Below, piece after piece: positions 1 through 7,280 of a stretch of DNA of 35,284 nt (position 1 is its first letter; every line of letters begins with the position of its first letter). The stretch spans positions 1 to 35,284 of the forward strand of contig NZ_CALDMP010000090.1 in NCBI RefSeq assembly GCF_937915125.1. The letters are read 5' to 3'. The DNA is from an uncultured Ruminococcus sp. Its GTDB lineage: Bacteria > Bacillota > Clostridia > Oscillospirales > Ruminococcaceae. Below the pieces are notes generated by a model. It was not told where the DNA came from. It saw only the letters and a list, made by a program, of their open reading frames with translations, and did no database searches. Position numbers and translations under genes: made by a program.

Positions 1-1
1 T

Positions 2-49
2 GATGATAATTACAGAATTGATGATACAAAAATAACAGCGAAACCCTAA
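2..49 (+). pseudogene. possible 3' end of an unknown gene
   Basis: A reading frame open from the window edge encodes DDNYRIDDTKITAKP and then TAA. It looks codon-like but is too short to identify. It stops exactly where the 41-nt transposon-end repeat begins, so it may be the 3' end of a gene next to an old insertion. Confidence 0.25.
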
Positions 50-89
50 GTGTCAGAGCCCATCTATTTTGTCATCCAGAAGTGAACGT
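49..89 (+). repeat. transposon-end repeat, copy 1
   Basis: These 41 bases recur at 15109-15149 with one mismatch (A versus C at the ninth base). The repeat starts AGTGTCAG, followed by GCCCATCTATTTTGTCATCC. At the second copy it is the outer end of a transposon carrying an ExeA-like ATPase. Here the inner part of that element is gone and the repeat abuts a transposase remnant. Both copies face the same way, so they are not the two ends of one element. I infer a solo or deleted transposon end. Confidence 0.7.
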
Positions 90-95
90 GATTAA

Positions 96-425
96 AGGCT
101 TCACGCTCTTTCTATTGATGAATGCACTTTTATTGCTGATAAGGGCTATGATGTGAAGGATGTTTATAACCTCATCAAAGATGTTTATCATAGAGAATGC
201 GTCATTCCTCTGAACAAACGCAATACGAAAAATCCTGAAAAGTTTCCATCCGGACACCCGATTTGCGAAGCCGGACTTGCTATGCACAAGGACGGCAAAT
301 GAACTGACAATAACAGAACCCGCCAGAAACACTGCTGCCCTTTCAAACGTTCAAAATCAGGCTGTTGTCCATGCAATCATAAAAACTGGAATAACGGCAA
401 AAAGACTCGCGGATGTACGAAATGA
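96..425 (+). pseudogene. DDE transposase remnant (interrupted)
   Basis: One frame reads through ADKGYD, a typical second-aspartate motif of DDE transposases, then a Cys-rich tail with CCPFKRSKSGCCPCNHKNW and a final RGCTK. Two in-frame TGA codons break it, at 300-302 and 423-425, and there is no start or N-terminal catalytic region. It is a 3' fragment of an IS transposase of a family I cannot name. It lies between the transposon-end repeat and the intact IS that begins at 437, so it was cut on both sides. Confidence 0.6.
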
Positions 426-457
426 TTTTGTCAATAGGTAACCTCTAAAAACCTCTA

Positions 458-486
458 TTGCAAAAAACACTAAAACAAGGTATAAT
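458..486 (+). promoter_or_regulatory. IS transposase promoter (leaderless)
   Basis: A TTGCAA -35 box (458-463), a 17-nt spacer and a perfect TATAAT -10 box (481-486). The transposase ATG begins at 493, six bases after the -10 box. That is about where transcription should start, so the mRNA may have no leader and no ribosome site. Confidence 0.65.
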
Positions 487-492
487 AGAACT

Positions 493-1521
493 ATGAAAGC
501 ACGAATGAGAAGTTTCTTCGACGAAGAAAATAGAATGGCAAAAATCAGTAAAATCGGCGATCCGCTGGAAGTCTTAAATTCCATCATCAATTGGGAAATG
601 TTCCGTGGCATCCTCAAAAAACATATTGTGCGTAAGGAGAGCAATAAAGGAGGACGTCCCCCGTTTGATATGGTGATGATGTTTAAGATTCTTGTTTTGG
701 AGCGTCTGTATAATTTATCCGATGATCAGGCTGAATTTCAAATCAATGACCGCCGCAGCTTTATGCGCTTTATAGGACTTGAAAGCTACGAGACAGTTCC
801 TGATGCAAAAACGATTTGGAAATTCAGAGATGATCTTTCCAAGACCGATGCGATTGAGGAATGCTTTCATTTATTCAATGAGATGCTCGCAGAAGAAGGA
901 TTAATCACGCATTCCGGCACGATTATTGATGCCACATTTGTTGATGCTCCTCGTCAGCGTAATACGCGTGAGGAGAATAAAAAAATCAAGAGTGGCGAAG
1001 TTCCGGAGGATTGGGAGAAGCCGGAAAACGCCGCTAAACTGGCGCAAAAGGATACAGATGCACGCTGGGCAAAGAAAAACGGAGAGACACATTTCGGCTA
1101 TAAAGACCATGTAAAATGCGATGCCGACAGCAAGCTGATCACAGGCTATGGTGCAAGTGCCGCCTCGCTTCACGACAGTCAGGTATGTAGCGAATTATTA
1201 GATGATGATGACAAAGTGTGCTATGCCGATAGTGCTTATTCAAGTGCCGAAATTGCTGAAAATCTTCCTGAAAATTGTCAGAACGAGATCTGTGAAAAAG
1301 GTTACAGAGGTAATCCTCTGACCGAAGAACAGAAGAAAGACAACAACCGCAAATCAAAAATTCGCTGCAGAATAGAACACATTTTCGGATTCATGACAAA
1401 TTCGATGAAAGGAATCACATTGCGTTGCATCGGGTTCAAGCGTGCCTGGACACAAATTGGACTTTTGAACTTGGTCTACAATATCTGTCGGTATAAAATT
1501 TTGAAACAAGCCTGTGCTTGA
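493..1521 (+). CDS. IS5-family DDE transposase
   Basis: A 342-residue transposase that cuts and joins DNA at the ends of its own element. The N-terminal third resembles the DUF772 domain (GGRPPFDMVMMFKILVLERLY, then LSDDQAEFQINDRRSFMRF). The catalytic triad is visible: D in GTIIDATFVD, D in CYADSAYSSAEI, and E in CRIEHIFGFM near residue 300. The length suits a complete enzyme and no stop interrupts it. No Shine-Dalgarno sequence precedes the ATG at 493; an internal ATG at 535 is the alternative start. A short GC hairpin (1537-1555) follows the stop. The gene looks functional. Confidence 0.9.
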   Translation: MKARMRSFFDEENRMAKISKIGDPLEVLNSIINWEMFRGILKKHIVRKESNKGGRPPFDMVMMFKILVLERLYNLSDDQAEFQINDRRSFMRFIGLESYETVPDAKTIWKFRDDLSKTDAIEECFHLFNEMLAEEGLITHSGTIIDATFVDAPRQRNTREENKKIKSGEVPEDWEKPENAAKLAQKDTDARWAKKNGETHFGYKDHVKCDADSKLITGYGASAASLHDSQVCSELLDDDDKVCYADSAYSSAEIAENLPENCQNEICEKGYRGNPLTEEQKKDNNRKSKIRCRIEHIFGFMTNSMKGITLRCIGFKRAWTQIGLLNLVYNICRYKILKQACA

Positions 1522-1677
1522 CACGGGATAACTGCGCCCATTTTCAGAAAATGGGTGATAAAGCTACTGAAATAAGCTGTTTTTAAGCGATATTTGCTCC
1601 GATTTGGAGTGAATGTCGCTGCTTTTATGCCTGCCGAACTTTTTGAACCCATTTTAGGGGGTTTTTAGAGGTGCCCA

Positions 1678-2289
1678 AAAGGAAATTACAGCATCAAGTT
1701 TGACAAAGTCAGCGGCTCAAAGGAAATCACGACGCATCTTGCAAAGGAATTTTCCGATGAATATGACCGCTTTGGACAGAAGTTCGGAGAAATATCCAGT
1801 GTAAGCAGTGTTTCGATAGAGCTATATAAAAATAATGGGATTTGGGGAACTTACAACGATAACAATGGCGTGATCTCAATTTTCGGTGCTGGCGGCAAGG
1901 AAGGGAAGAACACAATTTCAAAGGTTGCCGAAGAGATGAATAAGACGGAAAAGTGGTCAAGTTCATCTCCGTATCACGCTTTTCGCCATGAGCTCGGTCA
2001 CGCATTGCAAAAGCATTTGAAAGATACTGTTCCGGATTATGAGGAAAGATTAAAAAAAATCCGTGAAATCCGAGATGCTTTTTTTAAAAGCTTGACAGGG
2101 TTAGACGAAGATGATATAATGGAATTGAAAAAGAAAGCCTTGTCTGTTTATGGACTTACAGATGATGAAGAGCTTGACGAATTTATTGCAGAATGCGTTG
2201 CAGAATATTGCAGCAAAAAGCCGAGAAAAATGTCTCGTGATGTTGTGATTGCATTGCTTCACAAAGGAGGAAATGGAAGTGCTGGTTGA
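1678..2289 (+). pseudogene. 5'-truncated HELGH metallopeptidase-like gene
   Basis: The frame is open from the IS end at 1677 and ends at TGA 2287-2289, about 203 residues, but its true start was lost to the IS. It contains FRHELGHALQKH, an HExxH zinc-peptidase motif, followed about 60 residues later by FIAECVAEYC, where a third ligand could lie. Zincin-like domains of this kind occur at the C-termini of phage minor head proteins and of polymorphic toxins, and I cannot tell these apart here. The small genes directly downstream would fit phage cargo or immunity genes. The first in-frame ATG after the IS (1870) has no good ribosome site, so I treat the gene as broken. Confidence 0.6.
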
Positions 2290-2443
2290 TTATCCACAGG
2301 AATGGCGTAAACATATGATAAAAGGAAAAACACGAACCTTTTCAAAAAATACGCCGCAGGAAATTGTAAACAAAGCGAAAGAAATCAATAAGGAAACAAT
2401 TCGCACAGGTGGAAAGCCATTTTTCTTCTTTGATGAAGATTGA
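2279..2443 (+). CDS. small hypothetical protein
   Basis: A 54-residue acidic-tailed protein ending GGKPFFFFDED. AAAGGAGG at 2263-2270 is 8 nt from GTG 2279, so I chose that start; the ATG at 2273 is only 2 nt away. It overlaps the end of the metallopeptidase-like gene by 11 nt, suggesting translational coupling. I do not recognise the family. If the upstream gene is a toxin, this position would suit an immunity protein, but that is only position-based inference. Confidence 0.4.
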   Translation: MLVDYPQEWRKHMIKGKTRTFSKNTPQEIVNKAKEINKETIRTGGKPFFFFDED

Positions 2444-2506
2444 TAATATTGCCACAACCAAATACGACACGCAGAAGCTTTTGACGAATATGTAAACAAC
2501 ATAAGA

Positions 2507-2635
2507 ATGGATCATATGATAAAAATGACACCAGAAGATCATATTCGTTTTTCAGAGGAGGTAATTGCAAATGCAGAAGACAATGGCGTTGCAGTTTTCA
2601 ACGGAAAATATAAAAAAACTAATCCGGCAATCTGA
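2507..2635 (+). CDS. small hypothetical ORF or gene fragment
   Basis: The frame is open from 2447 and reads DEYVNNIRMDHMIKMTPEDHIRF and onward to TGA 2633-2635. From the first ATG (2507) it encodes 42 residues. There is no clear ribosome site. Its composition looks protein-like and it overlaps the next ORF in another frame, so the two may be halves of one frameshifted gene. I do not recognise the family. Confidence 0.25.
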   Translation: MDHMIKMTPEDHIRFSEEVIANAEDNGVAVFNGKYKKTNPAI

Positions 2636-2789
2636 GATAGCAGAACCGTATGCAGAAGATGATGATGTATTTTCCGTGTTAGATGGCGAATATGATGCTG
2701 AAAGAATGTTGGCAACGAGTGCAAAAAGAATACTAGAGCATTATTTCGAACATCATCCAGAAGATTCTATAGAAAACTACAAAGACTAA
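2571..2789 (+). CDS. small acidic hypothetical protein
   Basis: A 72-residue ORF starting at ATG 2571, eight bases after GAGGAGG. The C-terminal two thirds are acidic and helix-like (AEPYAEDDDVFSVLDGEYDAERML, ending HHPEDSIENYKD). It is the last gene before a clear terminator at 2789. The family is not recognised. It may be the 3' part of a longer gene that lost its reading frame near 2630. Confidence 0.4.
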   Translation: MQKTMALQFSTENIKKLIRQSEIAEPYAEDDDVFSVLDGEYDAERMLATSAKRILEHYFEHHPEDSIENYKD

Positions 2790-2813
2790 GCGTACCACCC
2801 GGTGCGCTTTTTT
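2789..2813 (+). terminator. Rho-independent terminator
   Basis: AGCGTACC, loop ACCC, GGTGCGCT, then a run of T. It begins at the stop codon of the preceding ORF and closes this small gene group. Confidence 0.75.
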
Positions 2814-2834
2814 CATACCTGAAAGGAGCTATCC

Positions 2835-2966
2835 ATGACAAAAGAAGCATACAAGAATCCTGATCTGAAACTTATCCTTGACTCCTTCGGAATCAAAATC
2901 CCCGTTAAACTCTTCCGTAAAACCGACCTCAAATCCCAAATCAAAAATATCAATATGGGTATATGA
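2835..2966 (+). pseudogene. short ORF, probably the 5' end of a truncated gene
   Basis: A strong GAAAGGAG sits 6 nt before ATG 2835. The ORF encodes 43 residues, beginning MTKEAYKNPDLKLILDSFGI, and then stops. A good translation start with an abrupt short product suggests the 5' end of a longer gene cut by a rearrangement. No family was recognised. Confidence 0.35.
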
Positions 2967-2992
2967 TTGTGGTGCTATTTTATCAAAATAAG

Positions 2993-3038
2993 AAATCGGC
3001 TATATAACACTACTTTTGTAGGTTTATAGCCGATTTTT
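2993..3038 (+). terminator. terminator hairpin
   Basis: AAATCGGCTATA and TATAGCCGATTTT pair across a 20-nt loop, with T residues at the end. It lies just after the short ORF. Beyond it, up to about 3300, I see no convincing gene. Confidence 0.65.
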
Positions 3039-3300
3039 CATACCTTACAGGCTTGTTTTTGCGTTTATAAGTGGCAAACTTGGGTTATACCGCTTACTTC
3101 CTGAAAAATCAAAAGTTTTCCTGCACCAGCGGCTTTTTTTAACATAGAAAAGGCTTGACTTAGATTTCACACCTATGTAAGATTCCCTGATGATGAAATT
3201 TGTAACACCAATAGAACTGTTCATAAAGCGTATCATTGTGGAACAGTGCAATGACATCCTCATCCGGTATGGTTTGGCAGAAAGTTGACGCCATTTCATT

Positions 3301-3321
3301 TTTGTGGTATTATACCACAAA
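3301..3321. promoter_or_regulatory. perfect 21-bp palindrome
   Basis: TTTGTGGTAT and its exact complement ATACCACAAA flank a central base. Read on the minus strand it contains TATAAT, so it could be an operator overlying a minus-strand -10 box. The nearest minus-strand ORF (3160-3294, 44 codons) has no ribosome site, so the target gene is unclear. Confidence 0.5.
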
Positions 3322-3422
3322 GAACCAGTTCACGTTCCATTTTTGCCTACGGCAGTATCGCTTCCCTGCTGTGGGATTTTTCGTTGTATTCTCATCATCA
3401 ATTTGCATCACAGCGAAAACAG

Positions 3423-3451
3423 TTGATTTTCTCGCAAAAATATGATACAAT
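3423..3451 (+). promoter_or_regulatory. promoter of the GNAT-like gene
   Basis: TTGATT (3423-3428), a 17-nt spacer and TACAAT (3446-3451). It lies about 58 nt before the start codon at 3509. Confidence 0.6.
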
Positions 3452-3508
3452 AAGAAAAACGCACACGACAAGATGTGCCGTCAAACAAATGAAACGGAGG
3501 AAAAGAAC

Positions 3509-3769
3509 ATGGTGTTTCAAATAGAAAACAACAGAATTTTCCAGTCGGACGAAACGGGAAAAATTCTTGCAGAAATCACCTTTCCGGAAATCCGGCAGGG
3601 CGTATACTGCATCGATCATACATTCGTAGACGACTCTCTGAGGGGACAGGGCGTAGCCGGACAGCTTGTACAGCTGGCAGTCAGAAAGATACAAGAACAA
3701 GGGGGTAAAGTTACTGCAACCTGTTCCTATGCCCAGCACTGGCTGAAAAAACACCAGGACGAGATCTGA
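3509..3769 (+). CDS. small GNAT-type N-acetyltransferase (YjdJ-like)
   Basis: An 86-residue protein of the short GNAT class (Gcn5-related, PF14542-like), which binds acetyl-CoA; the acceptor is unknown. The body matches the family: IDHTFVDDSLRGQGVAGQLVQLAV carries the RGQGVA pyrophosphate-binding loop, and TCSYAQHWLKKH is the conserved end. ACGGAGG at 3494-3500 is 8 nt from ATG 3509, so I prefer this to the in-frame ATG at 3473. It has its own promoter and is followed 40 nt later by the ABC-F gene, with which it may be co-transcribed. It looks intact. Confidence 0.85.
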   Translation: MVFQIENNRIFQSDETGKILAEITFPEIRQGVYCIDHTFVDDSLRGQGVAGQLVQLAVRKIQEQGGKVTATCSYAQHWLKKHQDEI

Positions 3770-3809
3770 TATCTTACGAGTTCACTGCCGTACAGAAAAG
3801 GAGTTTCCC

Positions 3810-5603
3810 ATGATATTACTTTCCGCACAAAACATTTCCAAAACCTATATGGAACGCAAGGTTCTGGATCAGGTCTCTTTCTTTTTGAATGAGGGCGATA
3901 AAGTCGGGATCATTGGCGTGAACGGCACGGGAAAGTCTACCCTCTTGAGGATTCTTGCAGGAGCAGAATCCGCCGACAGCGGCGAGATCATTCGGACTAA
4001 CGGCGTAAGAATCTCCTATCTGCCTCAGATACCGGAATTTGAAACCCATGGCAGCGTCTTGGAACAGGTCATGCTTCATCTGCCCCCAGATCTGAAAGAA
4101 GCCAAGGAATTTGAAGCCAAGTCCATCCTCGGAAAGCTTGGCATCCATGATGTGACCCGGGACATCAGCACCTTGTCCGGCGGAGAAAGGAGGCGTGTGG
4201 GTATCGCTGCTGCCCTGATTTAGCCAAGTGATGTGCTTCTTCTGGATGAGCCGACGAACCATATTGACAATGAAACCGTTCAGCTGCTGGAAGAACAGTT
4301 GAAAAAGTACCGCGGTGCTATCGTTATGGTGACCCATGACCGCTATTTTCTGAACAGCATCACACGTAAAATTGTAGAAGTGGACAGAGGAAGCATTTAC
4401 GAATACAATGGCAGCTATAGCCTCTATCTGGAACAGAAAGCTCAGCGTGAAGCAGAGGCAGAGGCAAAAGAACGCCGGAACCGCACTTTATACCGGCAGG
4501 AATTGGAATGGATCCGAAGAGGTGTCCGGGCAAGAGGCACAAAATCCAAAGACAGAATCCAACGATTTCATGCGTTGGAAAACCGGGAAAAGCCCACAGA
4601 AGCGGAACAACTGCAATTGCAGTCCATTTCTTCCAGACTGGGCAAGAAAACAATTGAGCTTGACCAGATCTCTAAATCCTTGGACGGAAAACTGCTCCTG
4701 CGTGAGTTCTCCTGCATTCTTCCAAGAGATGCCAGAATCGGCATTGTGGGTCAGAATGGTGCGGGTAAGTCCACTTTGCTCCAAATAATCGTTGGGGAGA
4801 TACGGCCTGACAGCGGAACCATCACAATGGGCGATACCGTAAAAATCGGCTATTTCTCTCAGGAATGTGAAAGCATGGATCCATCCCAGAAAGTAATCCA
4901 CTATATCCAGGAAACAGCCGACCGCATACGGACACCAGACGGCACAGTAACAGCCGCACAAATGCTGGAACGGTTTCTGTTTACGCCGGAACTGCAATGG
5001 AACACAATTGCAAAGCTGTCCGGCGGTGAACGAAAACGGTTGTATCTTCTGAAAGTGCTGATGACAGAGCCAAATATTCTCCTGCTGGACGAACCCACAA
5101 ATGATCTTGACATCACCACGCTGACAATTTTAGAGGAATACCTCAGCCATTTCAGCGGTGCAGTTATGGCCATATCCCATGACCGGTATTTCTTGGATAA
5201 AATGGCATCAGAGATCTGGGAACTGAAAGGCGACGGCATGGTTCGTCGGTACAATGGAAACTACAGCGATTATGCAGAAAAAGCCCTGCAATCTCCTCAG
5301 AACCCAGAATCTGCAAAGAAGCAAGCGGGAAAGAAAGAACGTACCTTTGTGGGAAAGCAAAAGCTGAAATTCTCTTTCAAAGAACAGCGGGAATATGATA
5401 CCATTGATGATACCATTGCTGGTCTGGAACAGCAGATCGCTGACACGGAATCGGAAATTGCTGCGTGCGCTTCTGATTACGTTAAGCTTCAGCAGTTATC
5501 CGAGCAGAAAGAACAGTTGGAACAGCAGCGGGCGGAAAAAATGGACAGATGGGTCTATCTCAATGATCTGGCCGAACGAATTGCCAATGGGGTGATGGTA
5601 TGA
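3810..5603 (+). pseudogene. ABC-F ATPase with an in-frame amber stop
   Basis: A single reading frame of 597 codons is interrupted by TAG at 4221-4223. ABC-F proteins have two ATP-binding domains and no membrane part; they act on ribosomes or in DNA and stress functions. Domain 1 has Walker A GVNGTGKST, signature LSGGERRRV and Walker B LLLDEPTNHID. Domain 2 has GQNGAGKST, LSGGERKR and LLLDEPTNDLD. The C-terminus (about residues 500-595) is a charged coiled coil, as in Uup-like members. The stop sits between the first signature and Walker B, where CAG (Gln) would differ by one base. A good AAAAGGAG precedes ATG 3810. It is either a recent pseudogene or read through; the first fragment (137 aa) could not be a working ATPase. 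Confidence 0.85.
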
Positions 5604-5806
5604 ATATGCAATACACAATTTTGAAGATCGTGGAAGAGGATTATGGCTGCGAGGGTGTTCCCGATGGACAGGAACCTATGTGCAGCGTTCTGCTTCGGGA
5701 TGAAAAGAAGAATGAACACTGGGTAAAGCTTTCCGATGCTTACCTCACAGCACATCAGCTTCGGGAGGGAGATCTCCTGCCGACCTCTTCCCTGCCAAAA
5801 CAATGA
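5600..5806 (+). CDS. small hypothetical protein coupled to the ABC-F gene
   Basis: A 68-residue protein whose ATG overlaps the ABC-F stop as ATGA, so it is translated by coupling. It is acidic in the middle (DYGCEGVPDGQEP) and ends SLPKQ. I do not recognise a domain, but similar short ORFs follow ABC-type genes in Firmicutes. A hairpin follows at once. If the amber codon upstream stops ribosomes only locally, the restart region still reaches this gene. Confidence 0.7.
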   Translation: MNMQYTILKIVEEDYGCEGVPDGQEPMCSVLLRDEKKNEHWVKLSDAYLTAHQLREGDLLPTSSLPKQ

Positions 5807-5813
5807 TAAAGCA

Positions 5814-5841
5814 AGAGCGTGTTTCCATGGAGACACGCTCT
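5814..5841 (+). terminator. hairpin after the ABC-F operon
   Basis: AGAGCGTGT and ACACGCTCT form a perfect 9-bp stem over a 10-nt loop. The T run after it is weak (GATGTT), so termination may be partial. Confidence 0.55.
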
Positions 5842-5847
5842 GATGTT

Positions 5848-6006
5848 ATACGAATCCCTCAAATGGAAATAGATAAAATTGCGAGCAGAAATTTTGCCAG
5901 TATAGGAGAATACCGCAAGATAGGCTTTCGCCCATCGAGGATATTCGACGACGAATGACGAAATTTATGCCGCAAGTTTATCCATTGAAGTTTGAGGGAT
6001 TCGTAT
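5848..6006. mobile_element. MITE-like inverted-repeat element
   Basis: ATACGAATCCCTCAAA (5848-5863) and its exact complement (5991-6006) bound 159 bases. Inside them the arms stay similar (GATAAA and TTGCG occur in both), so the inverted repeat runs for about 40 imperfect bases. There is no ORF inside. A short element with long inverted repeats suggests a MITE moved by a transposase elsewhere; alternatively it is a folded RNA acting as a two-way terminator between convergent genes. Its right end supplies part of the stop region of the permease gene. Confidence 0.6.
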
Positions 6007-7133
6007 TATATGGATAAGATTCCCAGCTGTGCAAGCAGCAAAAGCAATGCAAGCAGGCCGAAGTTGACGACAGAAAAGACAAACAGGTATTTCTTTGGTG
6101 CTGCGTTTGCAGATGATCTGTAAAATTGAAACGAGATCAGGCTGGCCAGTGAGGCAATGATGCTTCCCAGTCCCCCAAGATTGACGCCCAGAAGCAGTTC
6201 CGTCCCTTGCTCTGTAAAGCCGGAAAGCATGACAGCTGCAGGAACATTGCTGATACCCTGAGACAGCAGCGCAGAGATCAGCAGCTCTCTTCCGGCCAGA
6301 ATATCTGAAAGAAAGTTGCTTACTGTTTCCATTCTTGCAATATTTCCAACAAAGACAAAGAAGCAGACAAAGGTTGCCAGAAGCGCGTAATCCACCTTGC
6401 GAAACAGGCTTTTGTTCAGTGCCAACGGAACCATAACTGCTGCGATCAGACAGCACCAATCTGGTATAACACGGAAAACAGTCAGCAAGCACAGAAGAAA
6501 CAAGACGCCGTATCCAGTAAAGTGCAGCTTTGGAATGACTTTTTTCTCTGAGGGTCGGGCGTTACAGGGCGTGCTGGGCAGAAGGAATCCCAGCATCACC
6601 AAGCAAACCAGGCTGACCATACCGGCGGGAAGCATCGTGCAGAAAAATTCCTGCAATGTCAGATGATAGAAGTCAAAGAGGTACAGATTCTGGGGATTCC
6701 CAAAGGGTGTTACCATGCTTCCCAGATTTGCAGCTGCCGTTTCCAGTACAATGGTCAGGATCCGACTTTTTTCATCAGAGATCTGGTCGTATACAAGCAG
6801 TGTCAGAGGGATCAAGGTCAGCAGCGCCACATCATTTGTCACCAGCATAGAGACAAAAAAACAGAGCAGCGTCAGGATCATGCCCAGCTTCCGCAGTGTG
6901 CCTGCACGTTTCAGCAGCAGATCTGTAACCGTTTCAAATACGCCAATGCTGCGAAATCCTGCCACTGCCATCATGAGACAAAACAGCTGTATCAATACAG
7001 TGCGGTTACAGTAGGACAGGTATCCCCTATCCGGCGGCACAAACAGCATGGTGAGGATTGCCGCAAAAAATGCAATGAGCAATACTGGCTGTGCCTTACA
7101 GAATGTTTGGAGTTTTGTCATCAAAGTTTCCAT
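6006..7133 (-). CDS. ArsB/CitMHS-type anion permease
   Basis: A 375-residue membrane protein with about 10 hydrophobic segments, in the ion-transporter superfamily that includes ArsB, NhaD and citrate carriers (CitMHS, PF03600). Family-like segments include MLVTNDVALLTLIPLT and ETAAANLGSMVTPFGNPQNL in the first half, and SNVPAAVMLSGF in the second. These re-entrant N/T/P-rich loops form the substrate site. The substrate cannot be told from sequence. I chose ATG 7133 (METLMTKLQ), preceded by AGGGAG; a much longer upstream frame exists but encodes no membrane start. It diverges from the dockerin gene and converges on the ABC-F operon. Confidence 0.85.
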   Translation of the reverse strand: METLMTKLQTFCKAQPVLLIAFFAAILTMLFVPPDRGYLSYCNRTVLIQLFCLMMAVAGFRSIGVFETVTDLLLKRAGTLRKLGMILTLLCFFVSMLVTNDVALLTLIPLTLLVYDQISDEKSRILTIVLETAAANLGSMVTPFGNPQNLYLFDFYHLTLQEFFCTMLPAGMVSLVCLVMLGFLLPSTPCNARPSEKKVIPKLHFTGYGVLFLLCLLTVFRVIPDWCCLIAAVMVPLALNKSLFRKVDYALLATFVCFFVFVGNIARMETVSNFLSDILAGRELLISALLSQGISNVPAAVMLSGFTEQGTELLLGVNLGGLGSIIASLASLISFQFYRSSANAAPKKYLFVFSVVNFGLLALLLLLAQLGILSI

Positions 7134-7198
7134 CAGCTCCCTGTGATATGTATTATAAAATAGTATATCACAAATCGAATGAAAAAGAAAGAGGGCAT

Positions 7199-7227
7199 TT
7201 GCAATTTTTACAGTAGCATGGTATAAT
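7199..7227 (+). promoter_or_regulatory. promoter of the dockerin protein gene
   Basis: TTGCAA (7199-7204), a 17-nt spacer and TATAAT (7222-7227), about 53 nt before the start codon. Confidence 0.7.
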
Positions 7228-7280
7228 AAATGCAGAGATCGTATGGGACAGCTTTCCATTTTTCCCAAAGGAGGTATTTC

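Larger units (their letters stand above)
437..1676 (+). mobile_element. IS5-family insertion sequence, complete
   Basis: A 1.24-kb element. Its ends are imperfect inverted repeats: left GGTAACCTCTAAAAACC (437-453) and right, read on the other strand, GGGCACCTCTAAAAACC (1676-1660), matching at 14 of 17 positions. It holds one transposase gene. The bases outside the two ends (TCAATA on the left, AAAAGG on the right) show no target duplication. The left flank is a transposase remnant and the right flank an unrelated gene, so the two flanks probably come from a rearrangement across the IS rather than one clean insertion. Confidence 0.75.

Noticed and set aside
96..425. TGA read as tryptophan (recoding) to explain the broken transposase and integrase
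   Set aside because: Many intact genes here end in TGA at natural protein ends, for example 2289 and 18852, and the ABC-F break is TAG. Separate mutations explain it better.
3160..3294. 44-codon minus-strand ORF (MASTFCQTIPDEDVIALF)
   Set aside because: It has no ribosome site and no recognisable family. Only the palindrome upstream speaks for it, so it is left out of the gene list.
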